Below, piece after piece: positions 1 through 9,639 of a DNA stretch of 22,250 nt. Position 1 is the stretch's first letter. Every line of letters starts with the position of its first letter. A program made the position numbers and the translations under genes. The stretch is taken from positions 1-22,250 of IMG/VR virus record IMGVR_UViG_3300033571_025035, one strand, 5' to 3'. This DNA is from a virus. The notes under the pieces were generated by a model. It saw only the letters and a program-made list of their open reading frames with translations, did no database searches and was not told the DNA's origin.

Positions 1-3000
1 GCCTTGATTGCGAATGGGACCTGTGTTGTAGTTGGCTGGATCAACTGCTCCAATAAAATCAATGTTTCTGCGGGCAGCGCCTAGGATTTTGCCCTGTAGA
101 GGGTCTATAAAATCAAAATATGTTTGTGTAGATGACAATAATTTGTCATACATGAACACAGTATTAATTAGATCAACATCGACCACTGGTTGTTGTTGTC
201 GTAACACTGCCCAGGCTGGATTGTTACCAGGATTGGTAAACACTGACACCAATCCGTAATTGTTGTTGGGTAACGGATTGTTGTCGATAGAGACGCCGTC
301 ATAACCGGGAGAACCTGCCAACAGTTGTCCGCTAGTGTAGTCAATGGCTATGGCAAATTTGTCAAAAGATCCTAATGCAGTGTTATAGACCTGTTGTCCA
401 AACACAAACTGCCCAGGATTGGTCACAGATCCGTTGGCACTGGGCAGGAAATCATAAGTGTAAGCCACACCACTGTTGAACACTGGATTAAAGAACGTAG
501 TGCTATGGTCATCAAATCTGGTGGCACCGTTGTCAAAAGTCATGGGTTCATAGACATTTCCATTGATTGCGCTGATAATTAAATTTTCTGCACCGGTATC
601 CACACTGATTTTAGACCCAAACAATGCATAGCTGCTAGGAGCTGGACTGGTTATAGTCTGTACATAAACAAATGTATTGAATCCAAGATCTGCAAATGCT
701 GAATTTACGATTCCTGGCAACACCGACAGTTGATTACCGGGTGTGGCAGCTGCAGAATTTTTTATGCTCACAGTCATACGTCCAGGTACCACAGTGATGG
801 TAGATCCTAGGCCAGGTGCTGTAACAAAATTCAGTGTAGAGAAATCATTGGTCCAACTAAAGCCGCTGACCTGTACCGCTCCGTTGATCAACACCTGAGT
901 ATTGGGACTTATTGTGTATTCTGACGCAGAATAAATGTTGCCTACATTGAAAACTGTTGTAGATCCATCGCCGATAAATTCTACATTGGGCAACAAGGAA
1001 GCCACAACATTGGGCACATTGGCTGTGTTAATGGCATCGACCAATCCTTCAATTGTATTGTTGGGGCTGACCGGAACTGCTACTTCAATGTTGTTGATAC
1101 GTATGGTATCACCGCTGGTCAATACTGGATTGGCTATGGTTGTAGTTGTGATTCCATAGACACGACTTTGATTTAGATTGCGTTCTACACTACCAGCATC
1201 TATCAGCACTGCGCTGTCTTGAGGTGATCCTATGTACAAACTACAATTTGTGTCGCAGATGTCTAGTGCCTGTCCAAACTGGTTGTTTGTCACAGGTGTG
1301 TTTGACACAACTTTTTGCACAGGCTGGAATTTGTTGGTTTCTATTTCCAGATTGTCTCCCACGGTCAGTGTGACCGAAGACAACAGAGTTATTTGATTGG
1401 TGTCATAATCAATGTCAACTTGACCATTGATAAATTGCGTTCTTGTTACAGCACCTTCAGTTACATTGCGCACCGTTAAGAACTCGCCATTCAATAACAC
1501 CGAAACTGGTGCTGTAGGAGTTCCAGGCATGTTATAGGTTGTGACCGAGGTATCTGTGATAAGTTGACGCTCAACACTGCGGTCCCACACATACACCGCA
1601 CCTGTGGCTGTGTTTGTCAGACTGGCGTTGGCTGCATCAGCACCAATGTATATCTGCCGACCGTCGGTGGAAGTGGCCAGATCAATACCAAATTGTGCAT
1701 TGGCTGGTAACAATTCGTTGCTTTCAATAATTCCGCAGGCTTGCCAATAATCACCAGCGTTGACTTCAATGGAATCGCCAAATGCCGGAGTAGTAACAAA
1801 CACCAGGTCTAAAAATGCCAAAGCACTGTCGTTGTTAAATTCATAATCAATGTAAGGTCTTTGTATCACTCCATTTACACGCACAGTAAATGCGTCGATG
1901 TTCGCAGCAGTGTACAGCCAAGGATCCAAGGGAAAATTTTCAGTGCTTCCGTCCCCGGTAAATGATATCCCGGTGCGGCGACGTATGGTCAAAATAAATC
2001 CAGGCGACGGTGGCGTGGCAAATAGGATGTCATTGCTGGATACTACATAATCCACGCCCTCGACCAAGGCAAATTCGCCAAGGTTCACAATCAACTGTGT
2101 TTCTTTGTATGCTGGATCTACCACAATGTTGTCGCTCCAGTTAAAGGCAGTGATCACTCCGTCGGTGCTATAAGACACTGATTGAAATTCTGTATCTACT
2201 CGAGCATAGGCATATACCTTGCCGCCACCGGTGTCACCAGGGGAGCCTATATACATCCAGCGTTCATCTTGGCTTATGACCACAGACGTACCAAACTTTG
2301 CCGAATCAAAGCTGATACCGGGTCTCTTGGTCAGCACTTGTGTGATAGAATAACCACTGGTAGCTGGATTTTTGTTCAGTGTAGCCACGTATCCAAAATT
2401 GCTGAGACTGCGCGGTGCTCCCACTGCACTCCAAGTATTTGCTCCATAACTGATGACATCCCCAAATCCCACGGTTGCTGTGGCAGTCAATGCCAGTTGC
2501 CCAGCCGATGTATAACCTGTGGAATTTTGATTGTAACCATAAAGGTACACTGTGCCGGCTCCGGCAAGATCGCCAGGAGCACCTACCAACACGCTGCGAA
2601 GATCTAAAGTTTGTGCCACGGCGCTGCCATACCCAATATTTTCAACCAACGGATCTAACTGTATTTGATCAAACAATGTAAATGGAATCTGTTTTTGTAA
2701 AACTTGCCAGTGTCCGGTACGATCATTGTCCACAAAGGCCAAAGATCCAGGGATCAACGAATTCACATACGGCAGATTGCCCACGTCGCTGGCCTGAGCC
2801 ACCCGCATGGTTTGCAAATTAAATACCAATCCTGTACCTGACAGCACAGTTTGATTGGTGTTGATAAAGGAAAAAGCTATGATAACACTGTTGATCGATG
2901 GAACCGCCAACACACGATACACTCCGTCCACTGATGAGTTGAAGTATCGGATTATGATTAAATCTCCAATCTTGAGACCATGCACTTGATTGAATCGGGC

Positions 3001-6000
3001 CACGCTGGTCGAGTTGAGATTATCAGTCAGTTCAACCATTTGTCCAGGCACACGTCCACATCTGTACACGTTCCAGTCATAACTGTTGCTCTTGGCTGCC
3101 CAAATTTTAGTGCCAATGCCAATCTGATCTAGGTTGGCCTCTATGCTAGAAGGATCATCAAGACTGAATACTGTGATATCTACATCATTCAAATTGACAT
3201 ACCCAGCTGTGGGCAACGCTGTGTCTTGATTGGTAGTAAACGTTGTGGGCAAAATGTCCGTGGATGTCAGTTTAAAACTTTCTCTCCACACATCGCCTAA
3301 CAAAATGGCCTGGTTGGCCTGACTGAATTCCTGCGGAAATATTACTTGCACTGTGGCCGGATCAGAGGTCAAATCTGCTTCATTGAGTCTGAGCTCAAAG
3401 AAACTGCGATTAGCGTTGGCTCCGTATGTACCAACTAATACGCCCCAGTTTTCATAGATGTTGTATTCACCAGTTTCTTTGCCCAGATCTGCATTGGTAA
3501 AAATTTCTGCAGCACGCAAGGTACCCTTGGTTGGTAAAAATTGTTTGTAAAGATTAACCTGGCTGACATCATCTAAATTCAAATCAACCATGTACTGCCG
3601 TAGTCGGAATCCGATCAGTCCGTAACTCAACAAATCGTTGTCGCGTTCAAGATTGGCCACTTGAGTGTTGTAGCTGTTGGCCAACTGATCAGCTTTGTTG
3701 GCAATGTTAGGTAACAGACCACCTTGTATCTTGGTGTAGTCGCTCTTGACCCAGTCGTTGTAGTTAAATTCGACCTTGGGTTGTACAATAGTTTGCGCTG
3801 ACCAATAGTTGTTTTTGTAAATGACTATTTCGCCTTTGGTGTATTTGCGATTTGGGCGCCATTCACGCACTGTGCTATTGTCATTGAGCACAAAACCCCG
3901 AGCATCCAAGGTTCCATCCCATTCGATAGTGGTCGACCCCGCGATTCGCACGCGGTTCTGTCTGGACCCAGTTGTGGGATCGTAAATCAAATCTGAAAAA
4001 ATACTGATGTTGTCCAGAATCGCAATGTTTTCGTAATTGGTAAATTGCATGTTCAAGAACGAAATGGTTTGATTGCCAGGCGATGTAATTTCAAATGCGT
4101 TGCCCTGGCGATTGATTATCAAATCTCTAGTAGGCAAGGTTTGACGATTTTGATCGAGCAAAAGATTTTCAGGACTGGTGCTGACAATAGTGTCGACCAC
4201 TGCGTTGGCTCTAACAGCTTTTAAAGTAGTAGCAGATGGGTTCAAATTAATCAAGGTGCCAGGGTCCCAACCTTGCTGGCTAAAATACAGGAATTCTGTG
4301 GCCATTTGATTCCAGTTCAATGTATAGCCATTTTCTCTATCATCAAATATCAAACCTTGAGTTTCTAAATACTTGCCGTAGCTGAGTATAAAATCTACCA
4401 CCATGGTAGTGTTGGTAAATGTATACCCATAGGGCACTTGTACCACGTTGTTGGTATATTGAGCTGGTACCCTGACTTCGGCGCCGCCGCCCGATACTGT
4501 TTGTAGTATACCGTTGCTAGAACTGACTAGAATTTCAAAATATGGTGTGGAATTGTTGTAACCCCATACGCTGTAGCCATCGGCAGTGCGTTCTACAATA
4601 AGACTGCTGTAGACAATCTTGGCAAAGGGTTGATTTTTGTAGATCAATAATTTATAACTGTCGTCGGGCAACAACAAGCTCGAGTTAGTGCTGTTGGGAC
4701 TGCTGCGTTCTACAAAAATTTTGAGATATTGTTTGTCGGTGAAACTGGCCATTCTGTAGCACAAACGCACATCTACGTTAGAGAGATCGTTGGTAAGATC
4801 AGTGGTGCTGTCACGACCTAGTTGTTGATTATAGTCCACAATCCAGTTAATATAGCTGGCACACGAATGACCATTGCCGTAGATTTGAAGTGTGCTGTCT
4901 ATCGGTTGGTTGGCCAACTTGGTTGTGGTTAATCGATATCGACCTCTGTACAAATACTGTCCCAGTTCGTCGTCGTATCTATACAAGTCTCTGTCAGCAA
5001 ACAGGCTGAAAAATTCTGCAGGTCTTGTCGATGCCAGTAGGCGCATGATAGCAAACGGATAACTACTGCTAGTCCACCAGGTATTTTCCACTGGGCTACC
5101 GTCACCTGGCAACCAGCTCTTGCGGAATGCTGTAGGATCATATTGTCCTACCACGCTGTCAATGGGTGCCAACAAGTTGCTGTCAATGATACCTGGTATA
5201 AAGTTTTCAGAACCATTAGGTATCACTGCTTGTAGTCCAGGTCTAGCAAACTGTGGGCGTATGTAAGGCGCCACAGGATCGGCCACTAGACCCAATTCTA
5301 AGTCTTGCCATAAAACCAGGTTGTCATTGGTGTATGGTGCTGGGCCGTAGCGATCTTCCCACCAAGATGGTTGTTCACTGAGACCCAACATTTCCCAGGG
5401 AGTAACATTGGGACTAGTAGTATCATAAAAATACTTGTAGATTCCGCGCCAGGCTCCTAACAAGGGTTCACCGTTGATTTTGTTGCCAGCTGTGCTGTAG
5501 TTGTAGGTAAACGGATTTTCAGGATTGTATGTTTGTGTGGTATAATCCAGCTTGTTCCAACCTACCCAGGTCAAAAAACTTTCATTGAGAATTTCGTTGA
5601 TTTCTGCCTGTGAGTAATCTGTGGTGCGGAAGAATCCCGGAACCACATCTTCTACTGTGAGTGGTATAGGATTTCCTTCTGTTTTGAGATTGTTGTAGAT
5701 TCTGCGCTCAAATTCCAGCAACACTTCATCTCTAATGTCATTGAAGGCCACAGTGATGCTGCCGTCGTGTCCTTGAATGACCACAGTAGGTTCTGTATAG
5801 TTTGGATCTAGAAATTGTCTAGGTTCATATTTAGGATACAATCCCAGTTTGGTAGGAGTGTTAGGGCAAAAGTTACCAACAGTGGTTGTGTATTCACGTA
5901 TGATAAGAACATCACCGACCGCCAATGGAGTAATCACAGTAAGCTGTGGAGAGTCAGGCGAAACTGTGTAGTCTTTGCCCAAAGTTAGCAGTGTAGTTAC

Positions 6001-9000
6001 TGTGCTTTGATTAGGAGCCGGTCGTTGCAGATATACCAACAGGCCATGATAATTGGCTGAGAAAAAATTATAAGTCTGCACAGTGTTAAACACCACTGGT
6101 GTGATTGGAGTGATCACCGTCGTGGTTTCAGTATAGACTGGCCCGGAAGGCAACATGTCACTCCAGTAAAACGGATTGATATCAGTGCGTCCTTGAGTGA
6201 TGTCGTAGATAGCCAAATCTAGTATTCTGGACACTGGAGTGTCCAAAGGATATTCGTTGCGAATTACTGTATCTAAAACAAGATTTTTATATTTGATATA
6301 CTCTCTACTGTTGTATTCCAGTGCTGCGAAAATATTGTACTCGCGATTTCGCATAAAATACCCGGCCAAGGTCAAAGGACTGCTTTGTTGTAGGATCTGT
6401 AGGCCATAAGGTATGATATTACCCAGGTCTCTGGTGTTATTGGCTCCAATAATAGGACCTTGTATGTTCAGCAAATTTTCACCAATGGTTTGATAATGAC
6501 TGCGAACTGTGCCCAAGGTAAATGTTTCGCTGTTGCTATTGAGCGGATTGTTTTCTAGATTTATAGGAATTTGATAAAATGCCTGGGCACTGATCTGATC
6601 GCTGATCACAGCCACTTCAATCACATCACCGGGTGCATAAATCTTGCTCAACGTAATTGTAGTTGTGTTTGCCGTGGTGGTATAAGTGTAGTTTTGAGGT
6701 TCTTCAAATGTACTGTTGACATATAATTGCACGGCCGGCACTGTGGAATTGGCATTAACTTTGACATCCAAAAGCAAAGGACTGCCATCGTAACTAAACT
6801 GGAACTGTTGACGTTGCAAGCTAGGGGCCACCGCAGGTTGCCAACCAATTTCTCTGATAAAGTTTACTCGATCATTGTATTGTCTAACAAAACCTTGACT
6901 GATATTTTCTACCAGACCCCGACCGTTGTCAACATATGCAAAGGTGTCAACATAAAGATTGTTATCAAACACAATGTCGCCCACATTGGCCAGGCTGAGA
7001 TAACGCACAGGGAACCCCAACACAGCGTCAGGACTAAGATTGCTGGTAGCATAACTGAATAGCTTGCTTCCTACAAAGTCGCTGCTGAGATATTTGGCCT
7101 GATTGCTAAAACTCACACCGTCTGAGTCGTATACGTTAAACAACGGTGGTTGATTGACTTTGATTTTGTCTTGAGCTGATAACCATTCTACTCCATCAAA
7201 CCAAAAACTTTTACCCTGTAATGTGTTTCCACTCAAGCATACCACAGTTTGATCCACTAAAACTTGAGCGTCTGCAGCAGGAACCAAATTGATCACTGGT
7301 TGAGCAATCAATGGAGGCACTGTGTCAGGCACAATAAATTGTACTTCGTAAATTTTGTTGCGCACCTGGGAGTCGGTATCGTTGGCAAAAATAACTCGAC
7401 TGCCTTCAACCAATGTATAACCATCAAAACTGTATCCTGTGGTTCCATTGATGTTGCTCAAGGCATCGGTTTGTTGAAAATCAATAACATTAACTGGTTG
7501 CTTGCCTTGTGTGCCAAAATCAAAAAGTCGAGTTCCAGCACGAAATTCTAAGATAGGTCTACGAGCACGCAATCTATTGTCCGGTGAGACTACGGTATTG
7601 TTGTACTCAGCCGAAGCAGTGATCACATCTATGTGGAACCAACGATTACTACGTGTCCAAGCGTTGAGGTCTTCACTGGCCCGATTAATGGTCAAGTAGT
7701 CGGGCACCAAGGGAGCATTCAGAGTAGCATCATAGTTTCCTACGTCATAAGGGGTGCTGTCATAGGGCACACTCGCACTTTCAGTATAGGTTTCAGGTGT
7801 CACGAAATTGGTCACAGGCAGAAGTTTGATAGCTGTGCCTACACCTTCCACATAGTATTCTTGATTTTGATAACTAGTTGGTTCTACTGTACCACGAAAC
7901 ACCACTTTTAGTCCGTTGGTAAACTCTACTCCGTTGGGACTAATATAATTTTTTTTGCCAATAATATCACTGATAAAAATTGTGTCGGCGTTGGCCGAAT
8001 CGATCAGTTGAATTTGTCCAAAAATCTCAGGATCTGTGCCGTCCTGGTAATACAACACATTTTTAATGGCAGTCAACAAAGGAATTTGTTGGAAAAATCC
8101 GCTGTCGTTTTTGTACCATTGTGTGCTGGCATATTGTGTGCCAAACAAAATTGAAAATTTTTCTAAATTGTTTACCGACAACACAGGCACCAATTGCATG
8201 TAAAATTGGTCGCCGCTGGTGTTTACGTATTGAATTTGCCACACACTGTAACGCTGACTTTGGCTGGTTATGTCGGTGGTCTGATCATATAGAGTGGTAT
8301 CGTAGCTACCAACTTGTCCATTGAAACTGTTGTCTCGTGGCAAGGGATCAAATTGTGTAGTTACTTGCCAGCCGCCGGCTTCGGCATCAAGTTCTTGATT
8401 TAAAAATACTACGGTTTTACCATTAAGACTAGTAATCCCATCAATGCCAGTGGGATTGGCTTGAAAAAATGGCTCCAAAAATTGATTGTTGATCTGGTTG
8501 AATTTTAAATTGGTAATCAGATCCACTGTGCCAGCAGGTTTGCCGGGAATAGTACCAATGGGTGACAAAGTATAGAAAAAATCCTGGGCAGTAGCCAAAG
8601 GCACATCAAAGGTCACGGTACCAAGATCCTCGCCATTGTTGATTACTCCCAGTACATCTCTGGAACTGATATTAGGAGTGGCAGGTATACGTCCATTGAC
8701 TCCAGGATCGGTCTGTATCCAGAATCCTGGTCCAGTTCCTGGAGTGCCATTTATCACTGTAAACACACCTTGCATGCTGAACTGTGTGGGATTTACATAA
8801 TATAAAGTATCGGGGGCATCTTGAGGCACAGTAAAAGTAATAGTACCAGTAGTGGCTCCATTGCGAGAAACCCCATTGTTATACTGATTGGTTGTGCCCA
8901 GTGTAGGTTGAGTCTTGATAAAAAATGGATACACTCCATCAAAGGACAAAGTAAATGTGTAGGTATTGCCGCGCACCAAAGTGATAGCAGGATTGTCTTG

Positions 9001-9639
9001 AAAGTCAATTACATAGGCATTGTTGGTCCTATTGGTTACACCATAATTAACATCTTCCTTGGCATTTTGTGCCACCTGAAAAGTGTAATTGCCCTCTCGA
9101 GCCAATCTAATAACAGGATTATTTCCGTTTACGCCACTGAAAGTATAAACTCCATTGTCTCGTGTAACTACAAAATTGTCTGTGAGTGGAACACCTGTAG
9201 AGGCTACATCCACTGCGTCAGGGCCAGCTGGCAACCAGTAGTATTGGCTGTAATTGACAAATTTGTCAAAATCTACAAACGGATCCCATGTGTAATATTC
9301 GCTGGTGTAGAGTCTATCAGCATTGTTGATTTGAGCGCCTTGCAAAGCCAACGCATCATTGATTCCAGGATAGGTAATAGCATCCTGGATATTGTTGGTA
9401 TCGGGTTCTAGACTGATAACCCCGGGTTCCAGCTGATAATTGTTGCGTTCAGCTGTGGGCTCAATTACATATCGATCTGCGGCATTGACTCCGGGTCCTA
9501 TCTTGCGACCAGCAAATCCTTGTGTCTTTTGAAACGCAGGTTCTTGCGTGAGCTGATCCAGGGTGGCGTTGAGAAACTGCCGATTGACTGGCGTTTGAAA
9601 TATTTCTGGCAGAAATTCAACAGTGCGAACTCGAGCCAT
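1..9639 (-). CDS. Giant virion structural protein, probable baseplate/tail-fibre component (3' end outside window)
   Basis: I read the minus frame from ATG at 9639 to base 1 and found no stop: at least 3213 codons, C-terminus missing. The start overlaps the gp6 stop (TAATG) and has GGAG 7 bases upstream. Visible modules: a conserved-looking N-terminus with NYSQYYWLP (about 130-140); two cupredoxin-like strand motifs (174-189 and 216-293) without metal ligands; a CBM5/12-like aromatic motif (1927-1963); about seven FG-GAP-like repeats (2335-3140) with inserted beta-rich modules. No signal peptide or membrane segment was noticed. Position just after gp6 is where T4 has gp7, but I see no similarity to T4 gp7. 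Very large structural proteins are known in marine T4-like phages. A role in the wedge periphery or fibre, possibly in binding host surface glycans, is inference. That it is one intact coding gene is very likely; exact function is uncertain. Confidence 0.85.
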   Translation of the reverse strand, partial: MARVRTVEFLPEIFQTPVNRQFLNATLDQLTQEPAFQKTQGFAGRKIGPGVNAADRYVIEPTAERNNYQLEPGVISLEPDTNNIQDAITYPGINDALALQGAQINNADRLYTSEYYTWDPFVDFDKFVNYSQYYWLPAGPDAVDVASTGVPLTDNFVVTRDNGVYTFSGVNGNNPVIRLAREGNYTFQVAQNAKEDVNYGVTNRTNNAYVIDFQDNPAITLVRGNTYTFTLSFDGVYPFFIKTQPTLGTTNQYNNGVSRNGATTGTITFTVPQDAPDTLYYVNPTQFSMQGVFTVINGTPGTGPGFWIQTDPGVNGRIPATPNISSRDVLGVINNGEDLGTVTFDVPLATAQDFFYTLSPIGTIPGKPAGTVDLITNLKFNQINNQFLEPFFQANPTGIDGITSLNGKTVVFLNQELDAEAGGWQVTTQFDPLPRDNSFNGQVGSYDTTLYDQTTDITSQSQRYSVWQIQYVNTSGDQFYMQLVPVLSVNNLEKFSILFGTQYASTQWYKNDSGFFQQIPLLTAIKNVLYYQDGTDPEIFGQIQLIDSANADTIFISDIIGKKNYISPNGVEFTNGLKVVFRGTVEPTSYQNQEYYVEGVGTAIKLLPVTNFVTPETYTESASVPYDSTPYDVGNYDATLNAPLVPDYLTINRASEDLNAWTRSNRWFHIDVITASAEYNNTVVSPDNRLRARRPILEFRAGTRLFDFGTQGKQPVNVIDFQQTDALSNINGTTGYSFDGYTLVEGSRVIFANDTDSQVRNKIYEVQFIVPDTVPPLIAQPVINLVPAADAQVLVDQTVVCLSGNTLQGKSFWFDGVEWLSAQDKIKVNQPPLFNVYDSDGVSFSNQAKYLSSDFVGSKLFSYATSNLSPDAVLGFPVRYLSLANVGDIVFDNNLYVDTFAYVDNGRGLVENISQGFVRQYNDRVNFIREIGWQPAVAPSLQRQQFQFSYDGSPLLLDVKVNANSTVPAVQLYVNSTFEEPQNYTYTTTANTTTITLSKIYAPGDVIEVAVISDQISAQAFYQIPINLENNPLNSNSETFTLGTVRSHYQTIGENLLNIQGPIIGANNTRDLGNIIPYGLQILQQSSPLTLAGYFMRNREYNIFAALEYNSREYIKYKNLVLDTVIRNEYPLDTPVSRILDLAIYDITQGRTDINPFYWSDMLPSGPVYTETTTVITPITPVVFNTVQTYNFFSANYHGLLVYLQRPAPNQSTVTTLLTLGKDYTVSPDSPQLTVITPLAVGDVLIIREYTTTVGNFCPNTPTKLGLYPKYEPRQFLDPNYTEPTVVIQGHDGSITVAFNDIRDEVLLEFERRIYNNLKTEGNPIPLTVEDVVPGFFRTTDYSQAEINEILNESFLTWVGWNKLDYTTQTYNPENPFTYNYSTAGNKINGEPLLGAWRGIYKYFYDTTSPNVTPWEMLGLSEQPSWWEDRYGPAPYTNDNLVLWQDLELGLVADPVAPYIRPQFARPGLQAVIPNGSENFIPGIIDSNLLAPIDSVVGQYDPTAFRKSWLPGDGSPVENTWWTSSSYPFAIMRLLASTRPAEFFSLFADRDLYRYDDELGQYLYRGRYRLTTTKLANQPIDSTLQIYGNGHSCASYINWIVDYNQQLGRDSTTDLTNDLSNVDVRLCYRMASFTDKQYLKIFVERSSPNSTNSSLLLPDDSYKLLIYKNQPFAKIVYSSLIVERTADGYSVWGYNNSTPYFEILVSSSNGILQTVSGGGAEVRVPAQYTNNVVQVPYGYTFTNTTMVVDFILSYGKYLETQGLIFDDRENGYTLNWNQMATEFLYFSQQGWDPGTLINLNPSATTLKAVRANAVVDTIVSTSPENLLLDQNRQTLPTRDLIINRQGNAFEITSPGNQTISFLNMQFTNYENIAILDNISIFSDLIYDPTTGSRQNRVRIAGSTTIEWDGTLDARGFVLNDNSTVREWRPNRKYTKGEIVIYKNNYWSAQTIVQPKVEFNYNDWVKSDYTKIQGGLLPNIANKADQLANSYNTQVANLERDNDLLSYGLIGFRLRQYMVDLNLDDVSQVNLYKQFLPTKGTLRAAEIFTNADLGKETGEYNIYENWGVLVGTYGANANRSFFELRLNEADLTSDPATVQVIFPQEFSQANQAILLGDVWRESFKLTSTDILPTTFTTNQDTALPTAGYVNLNDVDITVFSLDDPSSIEANLDQIGIGTKIWAAKSNSYDWNVYRCGRVPGQMVELTDNLNSTSVARFNQVHGLKIGDLIIIRYFNSSVDGVYRVLAVPSINSVIIAFSFINTNQTVLSGTGLVFNLQTMRVAQASDVGNLPYVNSLIPGSLAFVDNDRTGHWQVLQKQIPFTLFDQIQLDPLVENIGYGSAVAQTLDLRSVLVGAPGDLAGAGTVYLYGYNQNSTGYTSAGQLALTATATVGFGDVISYGANTWSAVGAPRSLSNFGYVATLNKNPATSGYSITQVLTKRPGISFDSAKFGTSVVISQDERWMYIGSPGDTGGGKVYAYARVDTEFQSVSYSTDGVITAFNWSDNIVVDPAYKETQLIVNLGEFALVEGVDYVVSSNDILFATPPSPGFILTIRRRTGISFTGDGSTENFPLDPWLYTAANIDAFTVRVNGVIQRPYIDYEFNNDSALAFLDLVFVTTPAFGDSIEVNAGDYWQACGIIESNELLPANAQFGIDLATSTDGRQIYIGADAANASLTNTATGAVYVWDRSVERQLITDTSVTTYNMPGTPTAPVSVLLNGEFLTVRNVTEGAVTRTQFINGQVDIDYDTNQITLLSSVTLTVGDNLEIETNKFQPVQKVVSNTPVTNNQFGQALDICDTNCSLYIGSPQDSAVLIDAGSVERNLNQSRVYGITTTTIANPVLTSGDTIRINNIEVAVPVSPNNTIEGLVDAINTANVPNVVASLLPNVEFIGDGSTTVFNVGNIYSASEYTISPNTQVLINGAVQVSGFSWTNDFSTLNFVTAPGLGSTITVVPGRMTVSIKNSAAATPGNQLSVLPGIVNSAFADLGFNTFVYVQTITSPAPSSYALFGSKISVDTGAENLIISAINGNVYEPMTFDNGATRFDDHSTTFFNPVFNSGVAYTYDFLPSANGSVTNPGQFVFGQQVYNTALGSFDKFAIAIDYTSGQLLAGSPGYDGVSIDNNPLPNNNYGLVSVFTNPGNNPAWAVLRQQQPVVDVDLINTVFMYDKLLSSTQTYFDFIDPLQGKILGAARRNIDFIGAVDPANYNTGPIRNQG
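238..2640 (-). repeat. FG-GAP-like (beta-propeller) repeats in the giant protein
   Basis: This stretch encodes a recurring pattern of the form FG-x-(S/A)-(V/I)-...-D-...-(Y/V)-x-G-(A/S)-P-...-G-x-V-Y. Examples are YIGSPGDTGGGKVYAY and VLVGAPGDLAGAGTVYLY. The aromatic anchors fall at residues 2337, 2392, 2449, 2650, 2788, 3007 and 3095. The first three are about 55-57 residues apart, as expected for propeller blades. Later spacings are larger because beta-rich segments are inserted. Repeats near 2392 and 3007 are weak matches. FG-GAP repeats are known from integrin alpha propellers and many bacterial surface proteins; a ligand- or surface-binding role here is inferred. Confidence 0.65.

Noticed and set aside
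5826-5832. CTAAATA motif (cyanophage-type late element) within the giant gene
   Set aside because: It lies deep inside a coding frame with no gene start following; a chance occurrence is more likely.
8821-9411. Plus-strand open frame of 196 codons near the start of the giant gene
   Set aside because: It lies wholly opposite the cupredoxin-like coding region of the giant protein and shows no independent coding signal.
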